A stretch of 5,377 nucleotides of DNA from Campylobacteraceae bacterium (lineage in GTDB: Bacteria; Campylobacterota; Campylobacteria; Campylobacterales; Sulfurospirillaceae). The notes beneath the pieces are model-generated. The model saw nothing but the letters and a program-made list of their open reading frames with translations, did not search any database and was not told the DNA's origin. This document shows positions 1 to 5,377 of the stretch, piece after piece. The stretch lies in NCBI GenBank assembly GCA_027011025.1, contig JALVAU010000478.1, forward strand, positions 1 to 5,377, written 5' to 3'. How positions within the stretch are numbered: position 1 is the stretch's first letter; each line of letters opens with the position of its first letter. A program made the translations under genes and the position numbers.

Positions 1-1291
1 AGAGTTATATAGAGCTTATGTGACCAAAGCACCGCAAAATGCTAAAATCATAGATGAGTTGATGAGCTTAAGACAAGAGATGGCAAAGATCTTAGGGTTT
101 GATAATTATGCTTCATATTCGATAGCTCCAAAGATGGCAAAAGATGAAAAAAGTGTTGTAGATTTTTTGCAAGAGTTGGCAAATGCTGCTAAACCTTATG
201 CTAAAAAAGAGTTGCAAGAGTTAGAGGATTTTGCAGATGTGCAACCTTTGGAGAGTTATGATTTATCATTTTATGCCCAAAAACTAAAAAAATCCAAATA
301 CGATTATGACCAAGAACTATATCGCCCATATTTTGAACAGACTTCCGTCGTGCAGGGACTTTTTAAATTTTTAAACTCTCTTTTTGGTATAGAATTTGTC
401 AAAAATAGTGAAAAACTATGGGATGAGAAAGCGGTCTCTTATGATATTTTGGTAGATAAAAAGTTAAGAGCAAGAATCTTTCTTGATCTAGAGAGCAGAA
501 AGGGAAAAAGAGGCGGAGCATGGATGCACAACTGGCAAAGTCACCATGTAGATGAAAAAGGACAAGAACACCTAGCTTCAGCCTTTGTCGTGGCAAATTT
601 CCCAAGCTCACAAAATTCGCCCTCTCTTTTGAGACACGATGATGTGGTGACACTATTTCACGAGATGGGTCATGCTCTTCACCATCTGCTAAGCAATGTA
701 AGTGAAAACGGCGTGAGTGGAATCAATGGTGTAGAGTGGGACGCAGTAGAGTTTCCATCGCAATTTTTAGAAAATTTCGCTTATGAGCCAAAAGTATTGA
801 AGATTTTTGCCAAACACTATAAGAGTGGAGAAATTTTGAGTGATGAGATGATAGATAAGATTGTAGAGGTTAAAAATTTTCAATCAGCCCTTGGTATGCT
901 AAGGCAGTTGGAATTCTCTTTGTTCGATTTCAAATTACATCAATCTCTACATGTAGAGGAGAGAGTCCAAGAGTTATTAGATAGTATCAGGGAGGAGTTT
1001 AGCCTGATAAAACCGCCTTCTTATAATAAATTTCAAAATGGTTTTGCCCACATATTTGCAGGTGGTTATGCTGCTGGGTATTATAGTTACAAGTGGGCAG
1101 AAGTATTGAGCGCTGATGCCTTTTTTGAGATAGTTGACCAAGGAATTTTTGATACAAAATTTGGCAAAGATTATCTACGCATCATACTAGGACTCGGGGG
1201 CAGTAAAAGTATGAGAGAGTTATACAAAGAGCTAAAAGGTGAGGATGCAAAAGTACAGAGTCTGCTTCGCTTAAATGGAATTGGTGTATAA
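1..1291 (+). CDS. prlC: M3 family zinc oligopeptidase (oligopeptidase A/PrlC type), C-terminal part; 5' end outside window
   Basis: Cytosolic metallopeptidase of family M3 (PrlC, also called OpdA), which degrades short peptides, including released signal peptides in E. coli. The frame is open to the left edge (first full codon at base 2) and the residues before the GTG at 20 (ELYRAY) continue the family alignment, so that GTG is an internal Val and not a start. About 429 residues are visible; family members are usually near 650-700, so roughly the N-terminal third is missing. Counting from the GTG codon, the zinc site is HEMGH at 214-218, with the third ligand probably E244 in the DAVEFPSQF segment. 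GGAWM precedes it, and the Tyr-rich substrate-binding segment HIFAGGYAAGYYSY lies near 345-358. All catalytic features are intact. The gene ends 20 bp before the LOG gene on the same strand, suggesting cotranscription. Family assignment is very secure; true substrates are unknown. Confidence 0.96.
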   Translation, partial: ELYRAYVTKAPQNAKIIDELMSLRQEMAKILGFDNYASYSIAPKMAKDEKSVVDFLQELANAAKPYAKKELQELEDFADVQPLESYDLSFYAQKLKKSKYDYDQELYRPYFEQTSVVQGLFKFLNSLFGIEFVKNSEKLWDEKAVSYDILVDKKLRARIFLDLESRKGKRGGAWMHNWQSHHVDEKGQEHLASAFVVANFPSSQNSPSLLRHDDVVTLFHEMGHALHHLLSNVSENGVSGINGVEWDAVEFPSQFLENFAYEPKVLKIFAKHYKSGEILSDEMIDKIVEVKNFQSALGMLRQLEFSLFDFKLHQSLHVEERVQELLDSIREEFSLIKPPSYNKFQNGFAHIFAGGYAAGYYSYKWAEVLSADAFFEIVDQGIFDTKFGKDYLRIILGLGGSKSMRELYKELKGEDAKVQSLLRLNGIGV

Positions 1292-1311
1292 TTTATTTAA
1301 AAGGGTATATC

Positions 1312-2205
1312 ATGAGTGCAGATAGAGTGTCTTTGAAAAATTTGAAAAATATATATAAAGATGAGAGACAACAAGAGTTGGTTACACAGCTTTTAAACAG
1401 CCAATCTTATAAAATCGCTGAAGAAGATATTGCATTTTTGGAGTCATACGAGGCAAGGGCTATCAGATTGGAGCTTGATTATTTAAAAGCAGAACTTGCT
1501 CTAAAAAGTTTTGGGATAGAGCATACAGTGGTAGTATTTGGAAGTGCAAGGATAAAGGAAGAAAAAGTAGCTAAGGATATACTAGAAACTTTTCAAAGAG
1601 AGTTAAAGTTAAATCCAAGTTCAAAAAAACTGCAACAAAAAGTGGTCGAGGCAAAAAAATTATTGAAAAAAAGTAAGTATTATGATGATGCGAGAGAGTT
1701 TGGCAAGATTGTAGCACTTGAGGGCAAAAATCTAGATGACTGCCCCGTCGTAATAGCAACAGGGGGAGGACCCGGAATCATGGAAGCTGCCAATAGAGGA
1801 GCTCATGATGAGGGTGCAAATTCTGTAGGTTTTAATATCAATCTGCCAAAAGAGCAATTTCCAAATCCTTATATCACTCCTGAGTTATGTTTCCAATTTC
1901 ACTACTTTGCGATCAGAAAACTGCATTTTATAAATCGCGCAAAAGCTCTTGTTGTCTATCCCGGTGGTTTTGGTACACTTGATGAACTTTTTGAAACATT
2001 AACCCTAATACAAACAAAAAAAACTGAAAAAATCCCAATCGTTTTAGTGAGTAAGGACTATTGGAGAAAAGCTATAAATTTTGATTTTTTGGTTGAAGAA
2101 GAAACAATATCTAAAGAAGATATAGATATGTTTAAAATAGTAGAAAATGCAAAAGAGGCTTGGGGATATATTTTAAATTGGTATAATTATTACTCCACCG
2201 ACTAA
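1312..2205 (+). CDS. LOG family (TIGR00730) Rossmann-fold protein, long form; putative nucleotide 5'-monophosphate phosphoribohydrolase
   Basis: Member of the LOG/YgdH superfamily, often misnamed lysine decarboxylase. Characterised relatives cleave the N-glycosidic bond of nucleoside 5'-monophosphates, releasing base and ribose 5-phosphate. The two family signatures are clear: GGGPGIMEAANRGA at residues 151-164 and PGGFGTLDE at 217-225, with R202-K203 between them and a Rossmann strand ending in FGSAR at 76-80. At 297 residues it is longer than the roughly 190-residue classical LOG proteins. The extra length is about 70 residues at the N-terminus and a Lys-rich, probably helical insert around 90-130 (KLQQKVVEAKKLLKK). 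The ATG at 1312 has an AAAAGGG ribosome site at about 1299-1305. The final six codons and the TAA lie within the left arm of the 21-bp inverted repeat, so the tail YNYYSTD may be repeat-encoded. No signal peptide, so cytosolic. Family is secure; the actual substrate cannot be told. Confidence 0.93.
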   Translation: MSADRVSLKNLKNIYKDERQQELVTQLLNSQSYKIAEEDIAFLESYEARAIRLELDYLKAELALKSFGIEHTVVVFGSARIKEEKVAKDILETFQRELKLNPSSKKLQQKVVEAKKLLKKSKYYDDAREFGKIVALEGKNLDDCPVVIATGGGPGIMEAANRGAHDEGANSVGFNINLPKEQFPNPYITPELCFQFHYFAIRKLHFINRAKALVVYPGGFGTLDELFETLTLIQTKKTEKIPIVLVSKDYWRKAINFDFLVEEETISKEDIDMFKIVENAKEAWGYILNWYNYYSTD

Positions 2206-2245
2206 AACATCAAAAGTTGCTGTATTTAGTCGGTGGAGTAATAAT
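2186..2245. repeat. Perfect 21-bp inverted repeat overlapping the 3' end of the LOG gene
   Basis: Arms at 2186-2206 and 2225-2245 are perfectly complementary over 21 bp (core ACTCCACCGACTAAA), separated by an 18-nt loop in which 2207-2209/2221-2223 and 2211-2213/2217-2219 could pair further. The left arm contains the last six codons and stop of the LOG gene. It sits between converging genes and would fold in transcripts from both strands, so a bidirectional transcription terminator or an RNA 3'-end stabiliser is plausible. However, no T-run follows it on either strand (ATAATAAACC on plus; TATACCAATT on minus), so it is not a canonical intrinsic terminator. A dispersed palindromic repeat unit is the main alternative. 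The structure is seen directly; its function is inferred. Confidence 0.9.
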
Positions 2246-2307
2246 AATAAACCTTATGTATTTTAGATCACATTATTGATGGGTATTAAAACATCTCATT
2301 ATGAGAC

Positions 2308-2340
2308 AAAAAGCTTTAAGTTAGTTGGAGTCAACTTGAA
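2308..2340 (-). terminator. Weak candidate intrinsic terminator of the carbonic anhydrase gene
   Basis: On the minus strand, 24 nt past the carbonic anhydrase stop, TTCAAGTT (2340-2333) can pair with AACTTAAA (2322-2315) around a 10-nt loop, with one C-A mismatch. GC and then five T residues follow (2312-2308). The stem is AT-rich and imperfect, so termination efficiency is doubtful. An adjacent small palindrome, TCTCAT-T-ATGAGA at 2294-2306, is another weak candidate. The region 2246-2363 otherwise shows no gene. Confidence 0.3.
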
Positions 2341-2363
2341 ACTTTAGTTAAAAAATCTATACT

Positions 2364-3020
2364 TTATTTATGGTTTTCACCATCTATGTGTTCTAGCGGT
2401 ACAAATTTATACTCAACGGGATTAAAATAGTCCAAATTTCCACTTTCTATATGATAAAACCATCCCATTATATGCAACTCTCCCGCATGTACTTTGTGCT
2501 TTACAGCCGGATATGTCAGCAGATGGTTTAGTTGCTCTATGACATTGAACCTCTCCGTAGCTCTTAAGAGTTTCTTATGATTTGCCTGACCGATAAGTGC
2601 TTCTGCCTGTTCTCTTGCCGCTTCTCCGTAGCTCATCCATTTTTTTAGATTGCTTTCATCATCATTATTTGGTATTTCATGAAAAAGAGCTTCACATGCA
2701 CCGCAATGTGTATGACCGCATACGATGATATTTGCTACTTGCAGGTGCATAAGCGCATATTCGATAACCGCAGCAGTTGCGCAACTTTTCATATCCGGAT
2801 TATAAGGCGGTATGAAGTTTCCTATATTTCTAGTGACAAATATTTCACCGGGATCGGTGTGTGTTATAAGATTTGGGACAACTCTTGAATCACTGCATCC
2901 TATGAAGAGTGACTTGGGAGCTTGACCTTTTTGGGCTAACTCTTTAAATAAATCTACATATTTTTTACCGTAACTCTCTTTAAACTTTTTATGACTTTTT
3001 GCTAAACTTCTAACACCCAT
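2364..3020 (-). CDS. can: Beta-class carbonic anhydrase
   Basis: Zinc enzyme interconverting CO2 and bicarbonate in the cytosol, supplying bicarbonate to carboxylases and aiding pH control. The 218-residue protein has the full beta-class active site: CSDSRV at 42-47, giving zinc ligand C42 and the D44/R46 dyad, and CGHTHCGAC at 101-109, giving ligands H103 and C106. The conserved TRNIGNFIPPY segment lies near 63-73 and GELHIMGWFYHIESG near 170-184. Length is typical and there is no signal peptide. The ATG (complement of 3018-3020) follows AAGGCGGA at 3032-3025, a good ribosome site, about 20 nt downstream of the predicted start of transcription. It is divergent from ribE and convergent with the LOG gene, so it is probably transcribed alone. 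The symbols can and cynT are both used for this family; no cyn genes are nearby, so can is preferred. Confidence 0.97.
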   Translation of the reverse strand: MGVRSLAKSHKKFKESYGKKYVDLFKELAQKGQAPKSLFIGCSDSRVVPNLITHTDPGEIFVTRNIGNFIPPYNPDMKSCATAAVIEYALMHLQVANIIVCGHTHCGACEALFHEIPNNDDESNLKKWMSYGEAAREQAEALIGQANHKKLLRATERFNVIEQLNHLLTYPAVKHKVHAGELHIMGWFYHIESGNLDYFNPVEYKFVPLEHIDGENHK

Positions 3021-3046
3021 AATATCCGCCTTGCATTTTTTTTGAT

Positions 3047-3055
3047 ATTATACCA
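3047..3055 (-). promoter_or_regulatory. Extended -10 promoter for the carbonic anhydrase gene
   Basis: The minus strand reads TGG-TATAAT (3055 down to 3047), an exact extended -10 element. Transcription would start near 3040, giving a roughly 20-nt leader that holds the AAGGCGGA ribosome site. No TTGACA-like -35 is present about 17 bp upstream, as is common for housekeeping promoters in Campylobacterota. Predicted from sequence only. Confidence 0.6.
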
Positions 3056-3071
3056 TTTACCTTGCGTTTTT

Positions 3072-3080
3072 TGATATAAT
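3072..3080 (+). promoter_or_regulatory. Extended -10 promoter for the ribE-pgeF-cupin operon
   Basis: TGA-TATAAT at 3072-3080 is an exact extended -10 element preceded by a T-run (3067-3072), with no clear -35. Transcription would start near 3087, giving a leader of about 30 nt before the ribE ATG at 3118. That is too short for an FMN riboswitch, and none of its conserved elements are visible. A second, poorer TGA-TATTAT lies at 3043-3051 in the upstream repeat copy. Confidence 0.6.
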
Positions 3081-3117
3081 ATTGACATTGCTACCCTACA
3101 CCACATAAAGAGATGAT

Positions 3118-3726
3118 ATGTTTACAGGACTTATAAGAGAATTTGCAACAGTTGTTAGCTATCAAAACAGTGTTTTAACCCTAAAGGCAAAATATAAGCC
3201 AAATATAGGTGATAGTATAGCAGTAAATGGTGTGTGTCTGACTGTTATAGGACTTAGTGAGGGAATTTTTAAGGTCGAACTATCCAAAGAGACAAGAAGC
3301 TTAATGGCTATAGAAAACCTAAAAGACAAAGTTCATATTGAACCTGCTATGAGGTTGAGCGATAGGCTTGAAGGTCATATCGTGCAAGGTCATATTGATT
3401 GTATCGGGACTATAAAAAGTATCCAAAAAAATCAAAATGCTACAGATTTTTATATCTCCTACCCAAAAGAGTTTTTTAATTATATCATTCCTAAAGGCAG
3501 TATCGCTATAGATGGTGTAAGCTTAACAATCAACGAGGTATTAAATGAACAGTTTAGACTCACTATAATTCCTCATACTTTCGATCAAACGCTTTTTGGC
3601 AAATACCGCTTAGGACAAGAGGTAAATATAGAGACAGATATGTTCGCGAGGTACATACACCACATGATTAATGGCACAAAATCTCTAAACTGGAGCGATA
3701 TAGATAGTATCATGGCAAGATTTTAG
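3118..3726 (+). CDS. ribE: Riboflavin synthase, alpha chain
   Basis: Catalyses dismutation of two 6,7-dimethyl-8-ribityllumazine molecules to riboflavin plus the pyrimidinedione precursor, the last step of riboflavin synthesis. The 202-residue length and internal two-fold repeat of lumazine-binding barrels are typical. The N-terminal half starts with the invariant MFTGLI and has VNGVCLTV at 36-43. The second half begins with GHIVQGHID at 86-94 and has IDGVSLTINEV at 131-141, IPHTFDQTLFG at 151-161 and IETDMFARYI at 171-180. The ATG at 3118 is fixed by the conserved MFTG start, with AAAGAG at 3107-3112 as ribosome site. It is first in an operon: its TAG (3724-3726) directly abuts the pgeF ATG in the same frame. 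Other rib genes are not in the window, so the pathway is scattered or lies outside. Cytosolic; assignment very secure. Confidence 0.97.
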   Translation: MFTGLIREFATVVSYQNSVLTLKAKYKPNIGDSIAVNGVCLTVIGLSEGIFKVELSKETRSLMAIENLKDKVHIEPAMRLSDRLEGHIVQGHIDCIGTIKSIQKNQNATDFYISYPKEFFNYIIPKGSIAIDGVSLTINEVLNEQFRLTIIPHTFDQTLFGKYRLGQEVNIETDMFARYIHHMINGTKSLNWSDIDSIMARF

Positions 3727-4407
3727 ATGAGATATCTCTTCAGCGATAGATTTGGTGGTGTAAGCAAGACTCCATTTGCGAGTCTTAATCTAGCTCTACA
3801 TGTAGGAGATAATTCCCAAGATGTAAAAAAAAACAGAGAGTTACTTGCAAAAAAAATAGAGACAGATAGACTCGTCTTTATGGAACAGGTTCACAAAGAT
3901 CACATAGAGATAGTTACCGACACTACAACACAAGAGGTGCTTAAAACTGATGCTATGATAAGCAACATAAAAGGTGTTGGATTGTGTGTCATGGTAGCAG
4001 ACTGTATCCCTATACTATTTTATGATTCATTCAAAGAAGTTATCGCAGTGGCTCACGCAGGAAGACAAGGCATAGCACTCAATATCGCAAACAGAGTCAT
4101 AGAGAGCATGATCTATAATTTTTCTTCCAAAGTTGAAAATATAGAGATTTTTATGGGTCCAAGTATCAAATCTTGTTGCTATGAGGTGAAAAAAGATGCA
4201 ATAAAAGGTTTTGAAAACTACTCATATGCACGAGAAGACAAAATATATCTTGACATAGGAGAGAAGTGTATAGAAGATATGCTCAAAATTGGAATTGTTC
4301 CAAAAAACATAATATACTCTTCCACATGTACTTGTTGCAATCAGAAGTATTTTTCATACAGAAGAGATGGAAAAACAGGCAGGTTTTGCGGAGTGATAAC
4401 ATTATGA
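3727..4407 (+). CDS. pgeF: Peptidoglycan editing factor PgeF / purine nucleoside phosphorylase (YfiH, laccase-domain family)
   Basis: Member of the YfiH/DUF152 family, formerly called multicopper polyphenol oxidase. Relatives have purine nucleoside phosphorylase and adenosine deaminase activity, and in E. coli PgeF prevents misincorporation of the wrong amino acid into muropeptide precursors. The 226-residue protein shows SLNLALHVGD (19-28), EQVH with H56, VADC with C93, AHAG with H110 (the expected three zinc ligands), GPSIKSCCYEV near 145-154 and FSYRRDGKTGRF at 209-220. The usual HAGWRG motif reads HAGRQG here (110-115), losing the tryptophan. Cysteines are abundant (C150-C151 and the C201/C203/C204 cluster). 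The ATG at 3727 directly follows the ribE TAG with only a weak upstream ribosome site, implying translational coupling. The 3' end overlaps the cupin start by 4 bp (ATGA). Family secure; physiological role inferred from homologues. Confidence 0.93.
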   Translation: MRYLFSDRFGGVSKTPFASLNLALHVGDNSQDVKKNRELLAKKIETDRLVFMEQVHKDHIEIVTDTTTQEVLKTDAMISNIKGVGLCVMVADCIPILFYDSFKEVIAVAHAGRQGIALNIANRVIESMIYNFSSKVENIEIFMGPSIKSCCYEVKKDAIKGFENYSYAREDKIYLDIGEKCIEDMLKIGIVPKNIIYSSTCTCCNQKYFSYRRDGKTGRFCGVITL

Positions 4408-4703
4408 ATTTTTTTGATGACAAAGAGCCTCCAAAGAGTGGAGAGATATTTCAAATACTGCATGAAAACAGAGATATTCTAATAGAAAAGATAATCAGTT
4501 CAAACAGACAAGAAGGTAAACTCTACAATCAAGATCATGACGAATGGATAATATTGCTAGAAGGAGAAGCAATACTTGAGTTAAAAAATGAAAAAAAGTC
4601 TCTAAAAAAGGGAGATTTTTTATTTATTGTCAAAAATACTCCTCACAAAGTTCTGCAAACCAAAAATGGGACTCTATGGCTATGCATACATATAAAAAAT
4701 TAA
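4404..4703 (+). CDS. Small single-domain cupin protein, function unknown
   Basis: A 99-residue protein that is essentially one cupin barrel. Motif 1 is recognisable as GKLYNQDHDEWIILLEGEA (38-56) and motif 2 as KKGDFLFIVKNTPHKV (68-83). Against the cupin consensus, the two early metal histidines are Y41 and Q43, while E47 and H81 are retained. H45 might substitute. Metal binding is therefore uncertain. The start at 4404 is chosen because ATGA overlaps the pgeF stop, GGAG at 4390-4393 gives a ribosome site, and the cupin homology begins after it; an in-frame ATG at 4266 lies deep inside pgeF and would add 46 residues of frame-shadow sequence. Third gene of the ribE-pgeF operon, and its stop is 6 bp from the stop of the converging EAL gene. 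Cytosolic; no substrate can be named. Confidence 0.88.
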   Translation: MNFFDDKEPPKSGEIFQILHENRDILIEKIISSNRQEGKLYNQDHDEWIILLEGEAILELKNEKKSLKKGDFLFIVKNTPHKVLQTKNGTLWLCIHIKN

Positions 4704-4709
4704 TAGCAT

Positions 4710-5377
4710 TTAGCTTTTTGGTTTTGAAACAAGTGTAGCAGACGGTTCTCCAAGATAGTACCCTTGGGCATAATCTACGCCCATATCTGTAACAATATCT
4801 AAAACAGCTTTTGAGTGCACATACTCAGCAATAGTTTTGACTCCAAGCTTTTGTGCAAAATCAACTATCGTTTGAGAAATTATCTTCATATCATCATTTT
4901 TATCTATATTCTTTATAAGGCTTCCATCAATTTTTATATAATCTGGTTGAAGTTTTACTATTCTTTCAAAATTTGAGTATCCACTACCAAAATCATCAAT
5001 AGCAATTTTTACACCATATGATTTTACTATATCAATAAAGTTAAATACCAAATCATAATCTTCAATACTCTCACTCTCAAGTATCTCAAATACCACCCAA
5101 GAGCCGATATCATAATGATTTAAAATTTCTAACATAAAATCCATGGTTGTTTGGTTTATGATATCTTGATATGAAAAATTGATAGAGAACTCACTTGAGG
5201 AGTGTTTGAAGTTTTCAAATGCCTTTTTTATTAAACTTCTAGAAAGAAGTGGATATAGCTTTGATTGCTTTGCTATATCCAAAAAACTATCTGGAAAGTA
5301 CAGAGAATTATCCTCTTTTTTAATCCTCATAAGTGTTTCATATTTATCAATTTTTTTAGTTTTTATATCTATAATGG
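4710..5377 (-). CDS. EAL-domain protein, probable cyclic-di-GMP phosphodiesterase; 5' end outside window
   Basis: The visible 222 residues are almost one complete EAL domain at the C-terminus of a longer protein. The frame stays open past the ATG at 5328-5330 to the right edge and the extra codons read IIDIKTKKIDKYETL, the expected beginning of an EAL domain, so that ATG (MRIKKED) is internal. The signature EAL is ETL here (Glu codon 5337-5339), keeping the metal-binding Glu. Counting from the internal Met, the other active-site positions are all present: N51 (INFS), E82 (FEILES), DDFGSGYS at 112-119, K133 (IKID), E169 (IAEY) and Q189 (AQGYYLG). Hydrolysis of c-di-GMP is therefore likely, lowering the second messenger that controls motility and biofilm. 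Upstream sensory, REC or GGDEF domains cannot be seen. It ends convergently against the cupin gene with no clear terminator between. Confidence 0.92.
   Translation of the reverse strand, partial: IIDIKTKKIDKYETLMRIKKEDNSLYFPDSFLDIAKQSKLYPLLSRSLIKKAFENFKHSSSEFSINFSYQDIINQTTMDFMLEILNHYDIGSWVVFEILESESIEDYDLVFNFIDIVKSYGVKIAIDDFGSGYSNFERIVKLQPDYIKIDGSLIKNIDKNDDMKIISQTIVDFAQKLGVKTIAEYVHSKAVLDIVTDMGVDYAQGYYLGEPSATLVSKPKS

Larger units (their letters stand above)
3029..3083. repeat. Imperfect direct repeat in the can-ribE divergent promoter region
   Basis: Copy 1 (3029-3052) reads CCTTGCA, eight T, GATATTATA. Copy 2 (3060-3083) reads CCTTGCG, six T, GATATAATATT. They match throughout except for one substitution before the T-run, two T residues fewer, and small differences in the last bases. 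The copies begin 31 bp apart, about three helical turns. Each includes an extended -10-like TGATATNAT on the plus strand. This could be a local duplication of a promoter, or paired operator sites for one regulator; the sequence alone does not decide. Confidence 0.7.

Noticed and set aside
20..22. GTG as the start of the peptidase gene
   Set aside because: The frame is open to the left edge and the preceding codons continue the M3 peptidase sequence; the gene is truncated by the window.
399..653. Minus-strand reading frame of 84 codons
   Set aside because: Lies wholly antisense to the well-conserved peptidase gene, has no recognisable domain, and looks like a frame shadow. The same holds for 1571-1759 on minus and 2679-2888 on plus.
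1287..1292. TATAAT at the end of the peptidase gene as a separate promoter for the LOG gene
   Set aside because: The hexamer is exact but overlaps the stop codon in an AT-rich genome, lacks the correctly spaced TG and a -35, and would leave a leader of only about 13 nt; readthrough from the peptidase gene is simpler.
2206..2363. Small gene or ncRNA in the LOG-can intergenic region
   Set aside because: No start with ribosome site and open frame of useful length, and no promoter beyond chance AT-rich matches; only the inverted repeat and weak hairpins are visible.
3081..3117. FMN riboswitch upstream of ribE
   Set aside because: The leader is about 30 nt and shows none of the conserved RFN element segments; too short for the structure.
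4266..4403. N-terminal extension of the cupin gene starting at an ATG inside pgeF
   Set aside because: These 46 codons are an out-of-frame reading of the conserved pgeF 3' end; the ATG at 4404 has a ribosome site and the typical 4-bp overlap.
5328..5330. ATG as the start of the EAL protein
   Set aside because: Starting here would remove the ETL signature and the first EAL strand, which are encoded in the open frame up to the right edge.

Overview
The window is AT-rich and gene-dense, with short intergenic gaps and lysine-, isoleucine- and phenylalanine-rich proteins. I infer a Campylobacterota (Epsilonproteobacteria) chromosome, perhaps a Sulfurimonas-like or Campylobacter-like lineage. This rests on base composition, extended -10 promoters without a recognisable -35, and the look of the proteins, not on a marker gene. 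All seven protein genes belong to known families. I see no mobile element, RNA gene, CRISPR array or phage gene.

Left block (1-2205, plus strand): the C-terminal two thirds of an M3 zinc oligopeptidase (PrlC/OpdA type), cut by the left edge, is followed 20 bp later by a long-form LOG-family (TIGR00730) nucleotide phosphoribohydrolase-like protein. The last codons and stop of the LOG gene lie inside one arm of a perfect 21-bp inverted repeat (2186-2245). This is the most striking non-coding structure in the window.

Middle: a beta-class carbonic anhydrase on the minus strand (2364-3020) converges on the LOG gene. It is divergent from riboflavin synthase alpha chain (ribE, 3118-3726). The 97-bp divergent spacer carries two back-to-back extended -10 promoters embedded in an imperfect direct repeat.

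Right block: ribE, pgeF (YfiH/laccase-domain family) and a small cupin protein form a tight plus-strand operon. The ribE stop codon abuts the pgeF start in the same frame, and pgeF overlaps the cupin gene by 4 bp. Converging on this operon, with a 6-bp gap, is a minus-strand EAL-domain protein (cyclic-di-GMP phosphodiesterase type) cut by the right edge.

Functionally this is mostly housekeeping: peptide turnover, nucleotide-derivative clean-up, CO2/bicarbonate interconversion, riboflavin synthesis and peptidoglycan-precursor quality control, plus one signalling protein. I do not find convincing evidence of a new system. The items worth a second look are the 21-bp inverted repeat, the repeated divergent promoter, the one-stop-codon junction between ribE and pgeF, and the cupin with a degenerate metal site.
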